From Rossellomorea aquimaris (GTDB lineage: Bacteria > Bacillota > Bacilli > Bacillales > Bacillaceae_B), in NCBI RefSeq assembly GCF_035590735.1, contig NZ_CP141595.1, positions 2,947,001 to 3,011,000 on the forward strand: a DNA stretch of 64,000 bases. Direction: 5' to 3'. Under the pieces are notes generated by a model that saw only the letters and a list, made by a program, of their open reading frames with translations, was not told the DNA's origin and searched no databases. Both the position numbers and the translations under genes were made by a program. Of the stretch, positions 43,434 to 52,887 are shown in pieces. Position 1 is the stretch's first letter, and the number at the start of each line of letters is the position of its first letter.

Positions 43434-44621
43434 TTATTGAATTTTAGGACGAAAGACCCCCTTCCTTCGTTTGGAGATAAACAGAAAAAGCAGCATGCTA
43501 AGTAGAGAAAAAGCAAATGATATCATATACATTTCCATCACATTCTCTTTCCACAGGCTGTATGCAATAGGTCCCAGTGCAACCCCACCGAACCTCACAG
43601 CTCCATAAATACTGACTATCAGGCCCCTTTCATGTTCTGAAACACTCCCTGTGATAAAGGTATTAATGACCGGCAGCATCAAGCCCAATCCACCAAAACT
43701 GACCGTAATAAAGAACATTAAAAACCCCAATGATGAAAAAATGATCAGAAAGCCTAACGGGACCGACATCATTAACAACCCACATTTCATATACGTCCAT
43801 CCCAGTTCCTCATCCGTCTTTAACCTCTTCCCACACCAGTAAGAGCTAATGGTCATCGCGCCAAGTGGAAAGATAAATGTAAATCCTTTGAAAAAGCCGT
43901 CAATATGAAAAGTATTTTCAATATGGTAGGAAAGGAAGAAGAGAATGCCGAATAATAAAAATAAGCCTATCCCTCCAATCGCATAAAGTGGAAATAATAA
44001 ACGTCCCTTTGAAATAAGGATGGAGTACAGGTTCTTTTTATCAGCCTTGTGATAGCCCTCTTTCGTTTCAATCGTTTCTCTAAGTCCTATTAAAATCACC
44101 AAGCATAATACAGGAAACACCCAAAATGCATGGTTCCAATGGACAAGGATAGCCAGTGTGGCACCAGTAAGAGGTGCGACTACCTTGCCTATCCCATTAA
44201 ACACCTCTAACGACCCTAACATCCTTGAGCGTTCCTGCCCCTGAAAGATGTCACCGATCAATGCCATGGCCAGAGGTGTCGTTCCAGCGGCCCCCACACC
44301 TTGTAATCCTCGGCCAATCATGAAAAGTCTAACAGTTTCATTTACTTCTCCGCTCACAACACAAAGTACACTTCCCAGAATCATTATCCATAGTGAAACA
44401 ATGATTAATCGTTTACGACCAAAGCGATCAGACAACACCCCCACAAACGGAATCACCACTGCTGCAGGTATGGTAAATGAGCTTAAGATAAAACCAGACC
44501 AGCTGCTATTCAAATGTAAATCCGCTTCAATACTCGGGAGAATGGGAATAAGCATAGAATTTCCCAGTACCATTAATATGGGCAGTAATCCGATTACCAG
44601 TTGGAGAAGCTTATTCGTCAT
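43434..44621 (-). CDS. MFS drug-efflux-type transporter
   Basis: 395 residues, twelve hydrophobic helices. Motif [14 protein letters not shown] lies between helices 2 and 3 and the antiporter motif [14 protein letters not shown] (motif C type) in helix 5, both typical of DHA1 proton antiporters such as Bmr/TetA-like pumps. Start at 44621 (MTNKLLQ) follows GAAGGGA; a longer frame from 44651 is possible. Substrate unknown. It is divergent from yqfZ. Confidence 0.85.
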   Translation of the reverse strand: MTNKLLQLVIGLLPILMVLGNSMLIPILPSIEADLHLNSSWSGFILSSFTIPAAVVIPFVGVLSDRFGRKRLIIVSLWIMILGSVLCVVSGEVNETVRLFMIGRGLQGVGAAGTTPLAMALIGDIFQGQERSRMLGSLEVFNGIGKVVAPLTGATLAILVHWNHAFWVFPVLCLVILIGLRETIETKEGYHKADKKNLYSILISKGRLLFPLYAIGGIGLFLLFGILFFLSYHIENTFHIDGFFKGFTFIFPLGAMTISSYWCGKRLKTDEELGWTYMKCGLLMMSVPLGFLIIFSSLGFLMFFITVSFGGLGLMLPVINTFITGSVSEHERGLIVSIYGAVRFGGVALGPIAYSLWKENVMEMYMISFAFSLLSMLLFLFISKRRKGVFRPKIQ

Positions 44622-44677
44622 GATTCGTAATCCCTTCATAGTCAGATTCATTCTAAAATACCGGGAGGAAAGTATAT

Positions 44678-45040
44678 ATGAAAAGAATGGCTATTTTCTT
44701 TGGTATTATCATTCTTCTTTATAGTGTCTATTATGATTTAAATAAGGGAACTTTACGGCTGCTTTATAAAGAATCCACTGTCGCAACAGCCCAGCCTCAG
44801 GTTAATCAGGCATCTCCAACCGCGTCACAGGAAACTCCTGTGGAAGATCCCTCATCCATACCTTATGTGGAAATGGAGGTCAAGCCCGGTGACACTGTCT
44901 TAAGTCTTGTAGAAGATCTCCTTGATGGTTCTATACCTGTTCCCATCGAACGTGTGATTACCGATTTCGAAGAATTAAATGATGTGCCGCCTGCAAAGAT
45001 CCAAATCGGTAAAACCTACAAGATCCCGAATTATCAATAA
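44678..45040 (+). CDS. yqfZ: YqfZ-like LysM-type membrane protein
   Basis: 120 residues: one N-terminal hydrophobic helix (MAIFFGIIILLYSVYY), a Ser/Thr/Pro/Gln-rich linker (about 35-62), and a C-terminal LysM-like domain (VEMEVKPGDTVLSLVEDLL to IQIGKTYKIPNY). This matches the B. subtilis yqfZ product and its place before ispG. The domain should face the cell wall. GGGAGGAAAG precedes the ATG. Confidence 0.8.
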   Translation: MKRMAIFFGIIILLYSVYYDLNKGTLRLLYKESTVATAQPQVNQASPTASQETPVEDPSSIPYVEMEVKPGDTVLSLVEDLLDGSIPVPIERVITDFEELNDVPPAKIQIGKTYKIPNYQ

Positions 45041-45067
45041 GCCAAGCATTCAAAATACACCTATTTC

Positions 45068-45097
45068 TTGTCATTTCACACAAAACACTGTTACAAT
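45068..45097 (+). promoter_or_regulatory. Sigma-A promoter of ispG
   Basis: TTGTCA at 45068-45073, 18-nt spacer, TACAAT at 45092-45097; ispG starts 62 nt further on. Confidence 0.65.
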
Positions 45098-45158
45098 AGC
45101 TTCGTATTACTTTTAATGAAAGTTTGAGAAAGAACCTTTCTAAAGGAGCGAATTACAC

Positions 45159-46271
45159 TTGAGTGAAATTATACATCGTTCAAAAACACGTCCGGTCAAA
45201 GTCGGAGATTTAACTATTGGGGGTAACAACGAACTTGTTATCCAAAGTATGACTACTACAAAGACACATGATGTTGAAGCAACGGTTAAAGAGATTCACC
45301 GTCTCGAAGAAGCAGGTTGCCAGGTTGTCCGGGTAGCTTGTCCAGATGAACGTGCAGCAGACGCGATAGCTGATATTAAGAAACAAATCAATATTCCACT
45401 TGTTGTCGATATACATTTTGACTATAAACTAGCCTTAAAAGCCATTGAAGGAGGAGCCGATAAAATCCGGATCAACCCAGGAAATATCGGTCGCCGTGAA
45501 AAAGTGGAGGCAGTTGTCAAAGCTGCGAAAGAAAAAGGGATTCCAATTCGAATCGGTGTAAATGCCGGAAGTTTGGAAAGAAAGATCCTTGAAAAGTACG
45601 GATACCCAACGGCTGACGGTATGGTAGAAAGTGCCCTTCATCACATCAAAATCCTGGAAGATCTTGATTTTCATGACATAATCGTTTCCATGAAGGCTTC
45701 TGATGTGAACTTGGCCATCGAAGCATACACGAAAGCGGCTAAAGCATTCGATTACCCGCTTCACCTTGGAATCACTGAATCGGGTACATTATTTGCAGGA
45801 ACAGTAAAAAGTGCAGCAGGGCTAGGGGCGATTCTAAGTCTTGGCATAGGAAATACACTGCGTATTTCCTTAAGTGCTGACCCTGTTGAAGAAGTGAAGG
45901 TTGCCAGAGAATTATTAAAGTCGTTTGGATTAGCTTCAAATGCTGCTACCTTAATCTCATGTCCGACATGCGGACGTATTGAAATCGACTTAATTTCAAT
46001 AGCCAATGAAGTGGAAGAATACATCTCCACCATTAAAGCACCAATCAAAGTCGCTGTCCTTGGATGCGCAGTAAATGGACCAGGTGAAGCCAGAGAAGCC
46101 GATATCGGCATTGCCGGGGCTCGTGGTGAAGGACTGTTATTCCGAAAAGGTAAAACTGTCCGGAAAGTTCCTGAAGAGACGATGGTTGAGGAATTAAAGA
46201 AAGAAATCGACAAGATCGCAGAAGAATATTTTGCACAGCAAGAAGCAGAAAAGAATGAACAAGAAGTATAA
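45159..46271 (+). CDS. ispG: 4-hydroxy-3-methylbut-2-enyl diphosphate synthase
   Basis: 370 residues, TTG start after AAAGGAG. IspG (GcpE) reduces MEcPP to HMBPP in the non-mevalonate isoprenoid route with a 4Fe-4S cluster. The cluster cysteines are seen in SCPTCGR and [11 protein letters not shown]; the N-terminal TIM barrel begins [25 protein letters not shown]. The next enzyme, IspH, is also in this window. Followed by a strong terminator. Confidence 0.97.
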   Translation: MSEIIHRSKTRPVKVGDLTIGGNNELVIQSMTTTKTHDVEATVKEIHRLEEAGCQVVRVACPDERAADAIADIKKQINIPLVVDIHFDYKLALKAIEGGADKIRINPGNIGRREKVEAVVKAAKEKGIPIRIGVNAGSLERKILEKYGYPTADGMVESALHHIKILEDLDFHDIIVSMKASDVNLAIEAYTKAAKAFDYPLHLGITESGTLFAGTVKSAAGLGAILSLGIGNTLRISLSADPVEEVKVARELLKSFGLASNAATLISCPTCGRIEIDLISIANEVEEYISTIKAPIKVAVLGCAVNGPGEAREADIGIAGARGEGLLFRKGKTVRKVPEETMVEELKKEIDKIAEEYFAQQEAEKNEQEV

Positions 46272-46281
46272 ATGCATGTAA

Positions 46282-46315
46282 AGAGGACTGATCGAGATCA
46301 GTCCTCTTTTTTTTT
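46282..46315 (+). terminator. Rho-independent terminator after ispG
   Basis: AGAGGACTGATC-GA-GATCAGTCCTCT followed by T8 or more. Confidence 0.95.
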
Positions 46316-46355
46316 ATTCTTGAAACGCTCCCAATTTCAAGAAAAAGTGTTGTTT

Positions 46356-46736
46356 TTAAAAGAACGGCAGTACAAATAATCCAATAATTATCGATACGGC
46401 CCCAATTCCGATCGCCCAGGCACCGAGCATTTCTGCTCCTCGTCTTCTTGCCACGAATCCAAGAACAATCCCCGCAGCCCCCATGATTACCGGGAGAATA
46501 AATAAGGAAAGAATGGATAGAGCAAGTGCGGAGTAACCCAATACACGACCTGATGTTGTCGTATCTCGGGCGGTATCCTCTTCAAAGTCGCGGCTTACAC
46601 TCATTGGAGCAGCAATTTCAGCTGCTGTTTCTTCACGGTATTCTTTACTCACATCTGTTTCCGGATTGTCGTAATACACGTCGATATCTTGTAGATTTCG
46701 ATCAACGCTGTTTAATTCGCGTCGTTCATCATTCAT
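46356..46736 (-). CDS. yqfX: YqfX family membrane protein (DUF4190-like)
   Basis: 126 residues. A polar first half (NSVDRNLQDIDVYYDNPETDVSKEY) followed by two hydrophobic hairpin helices (LGYSALALSILSLFILPVIMGAAGIVLGFVARRRGA and AWAIGIGAVSIIIGLFVLPFF), the DUF4190-like pattern. Start at 46736 follows GAGGGA. It lies after ispG as in B. subtilis. Function unknown. Confidence 0.8.
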   Translation of the reverse strand: MNDERRELNSVDRNLQDIDVYYDNPETDVSKEYREETAAEIAAPMSVSRDFEEDTARDTTTSGRVLGYSALALSILSLFILPVIMGAAGIVLGFVARRRGAEMLGAWAIGIGAVSIIIGLFVLPFF

Positions 46737-46937
46737 ACAGCAATCCCTCACTTTCTGTGTTTGGGAGCCTTCTTATTGTGTGTCACTTCTCTATATTTAC
46801 TATGCTAATGTTTGTCATTTTTGTTAGCTTACTTTCACTTTTCAAACCATTAATTGCTTTTTGAAAACATCGTTTATCTACATGTCAGAAATGTGATAAA
46901 CTTGAAGGAGTTTTTATAAAGAGGAGCATGATAAAGA

Positions 46938-47507
46938 ATGAAACGTTTTGGAATTGATATTGATGGGACAGTTACGTCACCAGAATCTTTACTGCCTCAC
47001 ATAAATGATTATTTTAAGTTGAATTTAACCTTACAAGACATCACCCAATACGAGCTGACAGAAGTTCTGAATATTTCACCTCAAACTTTCGGGAAATGGT
47101 TTAAGGAAGCAGAACCAACCATTTACAAAGAATCTCCCCTTGCTCCCGGCGCAAAGAAAATATTGGATCAATGGAAAGAAATACATGAGCTTTATTTTAT
47201 AAGTGCAAGAAGATCCGATCTCATTCAATTAACAAAAGAATGGTTCAATTCACAAGATCTGATGTATCATCACATCGAATTAATTGGCTCACATGACAAA
47301 ATTTCAACAGCAAAAAAACATGGTGTCGATATTTTCTTTGAGGATAAACATGATAATGCTGTAGCGATTTCTGAAGAACTATCGATTCCGGTAATGTTAT
47401 TTAACACACCATACAATCAAAAACCGATCCCTGATGGAGTCATTCGCGTAAATGACTGGCAGGAAGCGAACTCCTGGGTTCAAACCTGGCTTCAAAATGA
47501 ATCATAG
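46938..47507 (+). CDS. yqfW: HAD-family 5'-nucleotidase-like protein YqfW
   Basis: 189 residues with the HAD motif I DIDGTVTS (6-13), motif II Ser in YFISARRSD, Lys near 108-115 and the acidic motif IV FFEDKHDNA. This is the NT5C/YqfW-type nucleotidase group, probably a small phosphatase acting on nucleotides or an unknown phosphoester. GAGGAG precedes the ATG. It is its own unit with a terminator. Confidence 0.88.
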   Translation: MKRFGIDIDGTVTSPESLLPHINDYFKLNLTLQDITQYELTEVLNISPQTFGKWFKEAEPTIYKESPLAPGAKKILDQWKEIHELYFISARRSDLIQLTKEWFNSQDLMYHHIELIGSHDKISTAKKHGVDIFFEDKHDNAVAISEELSIPVMLFNTPYNQKPIPDGVIRVNDWQEANSWVQTWLQNES

Positions 47508-47536
47508 GAAAAGCCTCTAATCGTAAGAGGCTTTTT
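47508..47536. terminator. Terminator between yqfW and the DUF1499 gene
   Basis: AAAGCCTCTTA-type stem: AAAAGCCTCT and AGAGGCTTTTT around a short loop; convergent genes on both sides. Confidence 0.85.
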
Positions 47537-47539
47537 CCA

Positions 47540-47899
47540 TTACTTATTGAATAGTTCTTTAAATTGTTCCACCCGTTTCCGATTCACTTTAAAATCATAA
47601 TATCCGAGACGTGAACCTGACTTGATATGTAGAAGGTTGGTGCTTTCATCAATATAGAGTTCAAGGTCATCCTTGAATTTCAACCACTTTGATGTGAAAA
47701 CCGCATGAACATAATGTGACTTTTCTTCCTTGATCTCTACATGATCGAACTTGCTTAGGGTGCTGCGGATTCTCGTCTTCGCATCCTCTGCGCTTCCACT
47801 GATGGGAAGTGGTGCTATGCGATGATATGATGTGAGATCAATTGTGCTCACACAGTTTTTTTTATTCGTCGGGCAGTGCGTAAAAGGGACTGTTTCCAT
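47540..47899 (-). CDS. DUF1499 family protein
   Basis: 119 residues: CPTNKKNCVSTIDLTSYHRIAPLPI matches the DUF1499 opening (two Cys then CVST), and the end SGSRLGYYDFKVNRKRVEQFK matches its close. The fold is unknown in function. Start at 47899 (METVPFTHC) follows GAGGAGA. No partner genes. B. subtilis has a similar small protein elsewhere. Confidence 0.82.
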   Translation of the reverse strand: METVPFTHCPTNKKNCVSTIDLTSYHRIAPLPISGSAEDAKTRIRSTLSKFDHVEIKEEKSHYVHAVFTSKWLKFKDDLELYIDESTNLLHIKSGSRLGYYDFKVNRKRVEQFKELFNK

Positions 47900-48174
47900 G
47901 GCTGCATCTCCTCTCAATTTCTTCCGTATAAATGCATTTTTTCCCTCTTTTACCTTTACTTAAACTTTGGACATTTCAGTAAAAGAAAAAGACTTCCAAG
48001 AAAAACAAATTTATCATGAGTGGTAGTGTGAAAACATGGACCGTTCCTTTCCGCTCTGTGCTAATACAAAAAAATAATTATTTCAATTATCAATCAAGCC
48101 TCAGGGTTCTAGTAAGGCGTAAAATTTCTTTAAAAAGGCTGTTTTCCAATTTAGTTAGTTTTTTGACACCTTTT

Positions 48175-48388
48175 AGCTCTGTCACGAAAACCTCTTAAAG
48201 ATGGTGAGGAACTGCGTAGACTCCCTGCGGAAGTACGGGCGTGCCGAGACCCCGGAAGCGAAGCTGAGGAGGCTCGGCCGAACGTCCGCGGAAAGCGAAG
48301 CGGTTCCCCTCACCATCTAAGCACTCACTTGTTTACAGAGCAACAAGCAGATCTTAGTAATAAAACAACAAACTTTTCGAAAGGAGCC
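48175..48388 (+). repeat. Dispersed palindromic repeat, family B
   Basis: A long hairpin from GATGGTGAGG (48200) to CCTCACCATC (48317), with inner pairing (CTGCGGAAGTACGGGCGTGCCGAGAC region, here only partly symmetric), flanked by AGCTCTGTCACGAAAA on the left and CAACAAACTTTTCGAAAGGAGCC on the right. The same hairpin and both flanks recur in opposite orientation at 55273-55451. The gene-free sequence 47918-48175 to its left shares AGCGGAAAGGAACGGTC with 17537-17553 and may be part of the element. Confidence 0.8.
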
Positions 48389-48391
48389 AAG

Positions 48392-48417
48392 AAAAAAGAG
48401 ACCCTAAAAGGATCTCT
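48392..48417 (-). terminator. Terminator after zur
   Basis: AGAGATCC-TTTTA-GGGTCTCT followed by T6 on the minus strand, directly behind the stop codon. Confidence 0.8.
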
Positions 48418-48834
48418 CTACTGACATTGAGGGCATTTGCCATAAATTTCGAATTTGTGGCCGGATATATCATATCCTGTGTCCGTTAAATTTTCTTGTA
48501 ATGCTTCCATGGGACATGTATGAATTTCTTTCGTTTTCCCACAATCCATACAAATGAAGTGATGATGATGGTGATGACTTTCGCATGTAAATCGAAAATG
48601 TCTTTCTCCTGAGAGTTCAGTCTCTTCCAAGATTTCAAGTTCAACAAACAAGCTCAAATTACGGTAGATTGTATCAAAACTGAGCCCAGGGTAATCAGCC
48701 TTCATATTTTCCAAAACATCCCTGGCAGTCAAATATTTATTAGAGCTGGAAAACAGTTCAAGTAATTGCTCCCGTTTTCCTGTATGCTTATATCCTTTTG
48801 ATTTTAACAGGTCCATTGCTTCTGTTACATTCAC
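48418..48834 (-). CDS. zur: Zinc-responsive Fur-family repressor Zur
   Basis: 138 residues with the Fur-family winged helix ([15 protein letters not shown]) and dimerisation domain. Structural zinc cysteines are C95/C98 (CMDC) and C134/C137 (CPQC). The regulatory His tract SHHHHHHF (87-92) precedes the first pair. The operon with znuCB and the Zur box in front of it identify it as Zur rather than Fur or PerR. It should repress its own operon when zinc is plentiful. Confidence 0.94.
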   Translation of the reverse strand: MNVTEAMDLLKSKGYKHTGKREQLLELFSSSNKYLTARDVLENMKADYPGLSFDTIYRNLSLFVELEILEETELSGERHFRFTCESHHHHHHFICMDCGKTKEIHTCPMEALQENLTDTGYDISGHKFEIYGKCPQCQ

Positions 48835-48837
48835 TTT

Positions 48838-49695
48838 TTACACCTCAACTTTAGAAGAATGACTGGACGTTTTTATTTTTTTAATCACAATTGTAATAAG
48901 CAGGATTAAAATAGCCGTCATGACAATCGTACCACCTGGTGCAAGATTCAAATAGAACGCACTGATCAATCCGACAATAACAGAGATTTCACCGAATAAC
49001 AGTGAAAACCCTATCGTTTGTTTAAATCCATTGGCAATCCTGATACTTGCAGCAACCGGTAATGTCATAAGAGACGAAACGAGCAGGATTCCGACGATGC
49101 GCATGGAAGCGGCAATCACAAGTGCCACCATGACCATAAAGATAAAGTGGATCGCCTTAGCAGGGATACCTGACGCCTTTGCATGGTCTTCATCAAAGGA
49201 TAGAAGAAACAATTCTTTATAAAGCAGGAAAATCACGCCTATGACAAGAACGCTGATTCCTCCAATCAGATACAAATCTCCTCTGCTGACTGCGCTCACA
49301 CTTCCAAACAAATAACTAAATAAATCTGTATTAAAACCGTCTGCCAGCGAAATGAAGATGACCCCTATCCCGATTCCTCCAGATAGGATGATCGGTATCG
49401 CAAGCTCCTGATAATGTTTGTATAACATACGCAAACGTTCTATGAACAATGAGCCCATGACAGAGAATACCATTCCAAAGTAGAGTGGATTCAATCCCGA
49501 AAAAGCAGGCATTGTTTTACTTAAATACAGGCTCGCTGCAATACCTGACAGAGTGACGTGACTCAAGGCATCCGCAATTAAAGAAAGCCTCCTTACGACG
49601 ATGAATGCTCCTAATAAGGGGGCGATGATTCCAATGAGAATCCCCGTTAGAAAAGCATTTTGTAGAAATTCATATTGAAAAATAGCTTGTAGCAT
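48838..49695 (-). CDS. znuB: Zinc ABC transporter permease ZnuB
   Basis: 285 residues of the ABC-3 (metal) permease family, about eight hydrophobic helices, with ADALSHVTLSGIAASLYLSK near the N-terminus typical of ZnuB/MntB and FDEDHAKASGIPAKAIHF as the ATPase contact. It takes zinc through the membrane with ZnuC. It ends 3 nt before zur. Confidence 0.93.
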   Translation of the reverse strand: MLQAIFQYEFLQNAFLTGILIGIIAPLLGAFIVVRRLSLIADALSHVTLSGIAASLYLSKTMPAFSGLNPLYFGMVFSVMGSLFIERLRMLYKHYQELAIPIILSGGIGIGVIFISLADGFNTDLFSYLFGSVSAVSRGDLYLIGGISVLVIGVIFLLYKELFLLSFDEDHAKASGIPAKAIHFIFMVMVALVIAASMRIVGILLVSSLMTLPVAASIRIANGFKQTIGFSLLFGEISVIVGLISAFYLNLAPGGTIVMTAILILLITIVIKKIKTSSHSSKVEV

Positions 49696-49713
49696 TGTCT
49701 TCCCTCCAATCCA

Positions 49714-50490
49714 TCATGAATGATGATGTTCATGTTCATGATTTAAAAAATGTACATCATGACCATAAAAAGAGGAAAGCTGATTTTCCTTTAGCTTCTC
49801 AAACTCTTCTGTTTTGCCATGGAAATGTAAATGTTTATTTAAACAAGCGACATGAGTCACTTTGTTCGAAATCGATCCTATGTCATGAGTGACAAGTACG
49901 AGAGTAATCCCTAAATCTTTATTTAACGTTTCTAACATATCATAGAAGTTTTGGACGTTTTGACTGTCCACCCCAACTGTCGGCTCATCTAGAATCAATA
50001 CATCAGGCTGGCTGACGAGGGCCCGGGCAATAAAAACCCTTTGCTGTTGTCCTCCTGATAATTCCCCAATGTTACGTTTAGCGAATTGACTCATCCCAAC
50101 CGATTCTATGGCACTATAAACATCTTGTTTGTATTTAGATGAAATCCTCTTGAACAAGCCTGCTTTTTTCGCTAATCCGCTCGCCACCACCTCATATACC
50201 GTGGCTGGAAAGCCTGTATTGAAGCTATTGGCCTTCTGGGAAACAAACCCTATGCGATCCCATTGTTTGAATTTATGCTGGGGGATCCCAAATAGCTCAA
50301 TATTCCCTTGTTTTACTCGTAAAAGGCCAAGAACAAGCTTTAGTAATGTGGATTTACCTGAACCGTTAGGTCCGACAATCCCAAGAAATGCACCTCTGGG
50401 AATGCTAAGGTTAATATCCTCGAGCACCCTTTCTCGCTCATATCTGAAATTCACATCTTCTATTTTAATAATAGGATTTGTAGTATCCAT
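49714..50490 (-). CDS. znuC: Zinc ABC transporter ATP-binding protein ZnuC
   Basis: 258 residues. Walker A GPNGSGKST, signature LSGGQQQR, Walker B VLILDEPTVGVD. The C-terminus is rich in histidine (GHDVHFLNHEHEHHHS), a plausible zinc-handling tail. It is the first gene of znuC-znuB-zur and lies behind a Zur box. No substrate-binding protein (ZnuA/AdcA) gene is next to it, so that subunit must be coded elsewhere. Confidence 0.94.
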   Translation of the reverse strand: MDTTNPIIKIEDVNFRYERERVLEDINLSIPRGAFLGIVGPNGSGKSTLLKLVLGLLRVKQGNIELFGIPQHKFKQWDRIGFVSQKANSFNTGFPATVYEVVASGLAKKAGLFKRISSKYKQDVYSAIESVGMSQFAKRNIGELSGGQQQRVFIARALVSQPDVLILDEPTVGVDSQNVQNFYDMLETLNKDLGITLVLVTHDIGSISNKVTHVACLNKHLHFHGKTEEFEKLKENQLSSFYGHDVHFLNHEHEHHHS

Positions 50491-50506
50491 TTATATCATC
50501 TCTCTT

Positions 50507-50527
50507 TATAAGAATCATTACGATTTA
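50507..50527 (-). promoter_or_regulatory. Zur box of znuCB-zur
   Basis: On the minus strand TAAATCGTAAT-G-ATTCTTATA. The left half is a perfect match to the Bacillus Zur box half-site (TAAATCGTAAT) and the right half is partly conserved. It ends 17 nt before the znuC start, overlapping the likely promoter. Confidence 0.85.
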
Positions 50528-50594
50528 AAAGTACATAGGGTAGTATACATGATGGGTGCACAATTGTAAATATTCATACCCCGATACCATAATA

Positions 50595-50627
50595 AAAGGA
50601 CTGCTCGATTTGAGTGAGCAGTCCTTT
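50595..50627 (-). terminator. Terminator after yqfU
   Basis: AAAGGACTGCTC and GAGCAGTCCTTT form a 12-bp stem; a moderate U-run follows on the minus strand. Confidence 0.75.
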
Positions 50628-50641
50628 ACTCCAGTGCTGCA

Positions 50642-51523
50642 TTAATGAATGGCAGACTTAAATCGTGCACCCTTTGTTTCCTGTGTACTCATGATCGTAA
50701 TGAATGCATTGGGATCTACATCAGAAACAATGGATTTCAACTTTGTTACTTCCAGTCTGGTGACCACGACATAAATGACCTCTTTATCATTATCTGTGTA
50801 ACCTCCACGCCCCTTTAACATGGTAGTTCCCCTGCCAAGTCTTTTTAGTATGGCGTCAGATACATCCAGGTAATGGTCAGAAACAATGATAACGGCCTTC
50901 GTTTCATCCATTCCCTGAATCACCGTATCAATCGTCTTAAAGGCTATATAGTATGTCATGACGGAATACATCGCTTCTTCAAGTCCGAAGACAAATGCTG
51001 CCCAGGCGAAAATGAAAATATTGATGAACATAACAAACTCTCCCACTGAAAACGGAAGCTTCTTTGTTAAAAGGATACCAAGGATTTCAGTTCCATCCAG
51101 AGATCCTCCATGACGTATCACAAGGCCGACCCCCACACCAAGAGTCAATCCTCCAAAGACAGTGGCTAACACTTTCTCTGTTACAAATGGTTCAATATGG
51201 TGTAAAAGGCTTTCAATGCCTGCCAGTGCGATAATGGCAAACAGAGAAGAAACGACAAAGGTTTTCCCGATATGTTTATACCCGTAATACATAAAAGGAA
51301 GATTTAGAAGAACCAGCAGGGTTGCAAAGTTTACAAATGGAATAGTGTCTGAAACTAAATAATCCAAAATCAGCGAAACACCAATAATTCCACCATCGAT
51401 GATATTATTTGGAACTAGGAACAACTCAATGGATATAGCAGCTAAGGCTGCTCCAATCGTAATAAAGATCAATCGGTAAATAAAATGAAGGGGACTTTCT
51501 TTTTTATGTACTCTTTGGGTCAT
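50642..51523 (-). CDS. yqfU: YitT family membrane protein YqfU
   Basis: 293 residues: five or six membrane helices (DUF161/YitT, including [17 protein letters not shown] and [16 protein letters not shown]) and a C-terminal soluble DUF2179 domain ([23 protein letters not shown]) likely to bind a nucleotide or small ligand. The start at 51523 follows GGAAGGGA. Role unknown; family members have been tied to transport. Its position between zur and yqfT matches B. subtilis. Confidence 0.88.
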   Translation of the reverse strand: MTQRVHKKESPLHFIYRLIFITIGAALAAISIELFLVPNNIIDGGIIGVSLILDYLVSDTIPFVNFATLLVLLNLPFMYYGYKHIGKTFVVSSLFAIIALAGIESLLHHIEPFVTEKVLATVFGGLTLGVGVGLVIRHGGSLDGTEILGILLTKKLPFSVGEFVMFINIFIFAWAAFVFGLEEAMYSVMTYYIAFKTIDTVIQGMDETKAVIIVSDHYLDVSDAILKRLGRGTTMLKGRGGYTDNDKEVIYVVVTRLEVTKLKSIVSDVDPNAFITIMSTQETKGARFKSAIH

Positions 51524-51613
51524 CGTCAATTCCCTTCCTTTCACTTTATTTTCTTATAAAAATGTCACTTTCTGTTCAGGAGTTACATATGTATCTGTTG
51601 AGGAGTGATAAAC

Positions 51614-51868
51614 ATGAAGCTATTACAAAACGTGATTAATCACAAAATCAACAATATCACAAATGAAGAATTACTTAAGTACGCCAATCAATATAACATT
51701 TCATTGACGTCCCAGCAGGCAACAAGCATCGTCGCAAGTGTTAAAGGAAAGAACATCAATATTTTTGATGACAAGAAACGCAGTAAATTGGTGAAGGACT
51801 TAGCCAGGATCATAGGTCCTGCCAAGGCGAAGGAAATCAACCAACTCTTTTTGCAGCTCATCAGATAG
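51614..51868 (+). CDS. yqfT: DUF2624 family protein YqfT
   Basis: 84 residues, helical, matching DUF2624 (LLQNVINHKINNITNEELLKYANQYNISL). The ATG at 51614 follows GAGGAGTGA; a GTG at 51605 lies inside that site. Function unknown. It is flanked by yqfU and nfo as in B. subtilis. Confidence 0.85.
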   Translation: MKLLQNVINHKINNITNEELLKYANQYNISLTSQQATSIVASVKGKNINIFDDKKRSKLVKDLARIIGPAKAKEINQLFLQLIR

Positions 51869-51875
51869 TAAAAGA

Positions 51876-51913
51876 AGAGGAGGCGTCCCTATTGATGAGA
51901 GATGACCTCCTCT
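51876..51913 (+). terminator. Weak terminator after yqfT
   Basis: AGAGGAGG and CCTCCTCT with a 22-nt loop, then T-rich sequence (51919 onwards). Confidence 0.5.
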
Positions 51914-51924
51914 ATTGCCTTTTT

Positions 51925-52818
51925 TTATTGATTCAGTATTTTCGTTAATACATCTTCATCGAAAGTTTGATTCTGAAGCATGTCAATTTCGAACTTGTAA
52001 GGAGGTTTTTTATTTTTCTTATCTTCCCCTACATACGGTGTTTCCAGAATCTTAGGGACCTCTTTCAGCTGTGGATGATGCACAATATAGTTCAGAGCTT
52101 TGAATCCGATATGTCCGAATCCTAAATTTTCATGGCGGTCTTTACTTGCTCCCCGCTCATTCTTACTATCGTTAATGTGAAGAACCTTTAAGCGGTCAAT
52201 CCCTACAATCTTATCGAATTCTTCCAGGACTCCATCGAAATCTTCCACAATATTATATCCTGCATCATGGGTGTGACAAGTATCGAAGCAAACAGAAAGG
52301 CGGTCATTCAGCTCTACTCCATTGATGATCTGAGCTAATTCTTCAAAAGATCTTCCACATTCTGAACCCTTCCCAGCCATCGTTTCCAATGCAATTTGCA
52401 CTTTATGGTCTTTGGTTAATACTTCATTGAGACCTTCAATGATCTTTTTGATTCCCTTTTCTGCTCCTGCACCCACGTGAGCACCCGGGTGAAGCACAAT
52501 CTGCCCCGCTCCCAGAGCTTCTGTGCGCTCGATTTCAGAACGGAGGAAATTGACACCTAATTCAAATGTCGCAGGGTTCGTCGTATTTCCGATGTTAATG
52601 ATATAGGGAGCATGAACAACGATGTCCTCTATCCCATTTTCTTTCATGTGAGCGATACCCGCTTCAATATTTAAGTCTTCGATCTTTTTTCTTCTCGTAT
52701 TTTGAGGTGCACCTGTATAAATCATAAATGTATTAGCTCCATAGGAAACGGCTTCCTCACTGGAAGCTAATAGCATTTTTTTACCACTCATTGAAACATG
52801 GGATCCAATCTTAACCAT
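51925..52818 (-). CDS. nfo: Endonuclease IV
   Basis: 297 residues of the AP endonuclease 2 family, TIM barrel with the zinc motif stretches [30 protein letters not shown] and [22 protein letters not shown], all intact. Cuts DNA 5' to abasic sites in base-excision repair; in B. subtilis it works in spores and is made in the forespore. The ATG at 52818 follows TAGGAG; TTG at 52827 is less well placed. Confidence 0.96.
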   Translation of the reverse strand: MVKIGSHVSMSGKKMLLASSEEAVSYGANTFMIYTGAPQNTRRKKIEDLNIEAGIAHMKENGIEDIVVHAPYIINIGNTTNPATFELGVNFLRSEIERTEALGAGQIVLHPGAHVGAGAEKGIKKIIEGLNEVLTKDHKVQIALETMAGKGSECGRSFEELAQIINGVELNDRLSVCFDTCHTHDAGYNIVEDFDGVLEEFDKIVGIDRLKVLHINDSKNERGASKDRHENLGFGHIGFKALNYIVHHPQLKEVPKILETPYVGEDKKNKKPPYKFEIDMLQNQTFDEDVLTKILNQ

Positions 52819-52887
52819 TCTTCTCAACTCCTAAGAAAATCTCTCTATATTGTATCGAATGTGTACAAATGAATCACGTTAAAACAC

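Noticed and set aside
48016..48198. 60-residue plus-strand frame
   Set aside because: Lies in repeat-associated sequence with homologous pieces elsewhere in which the frame is not kept.
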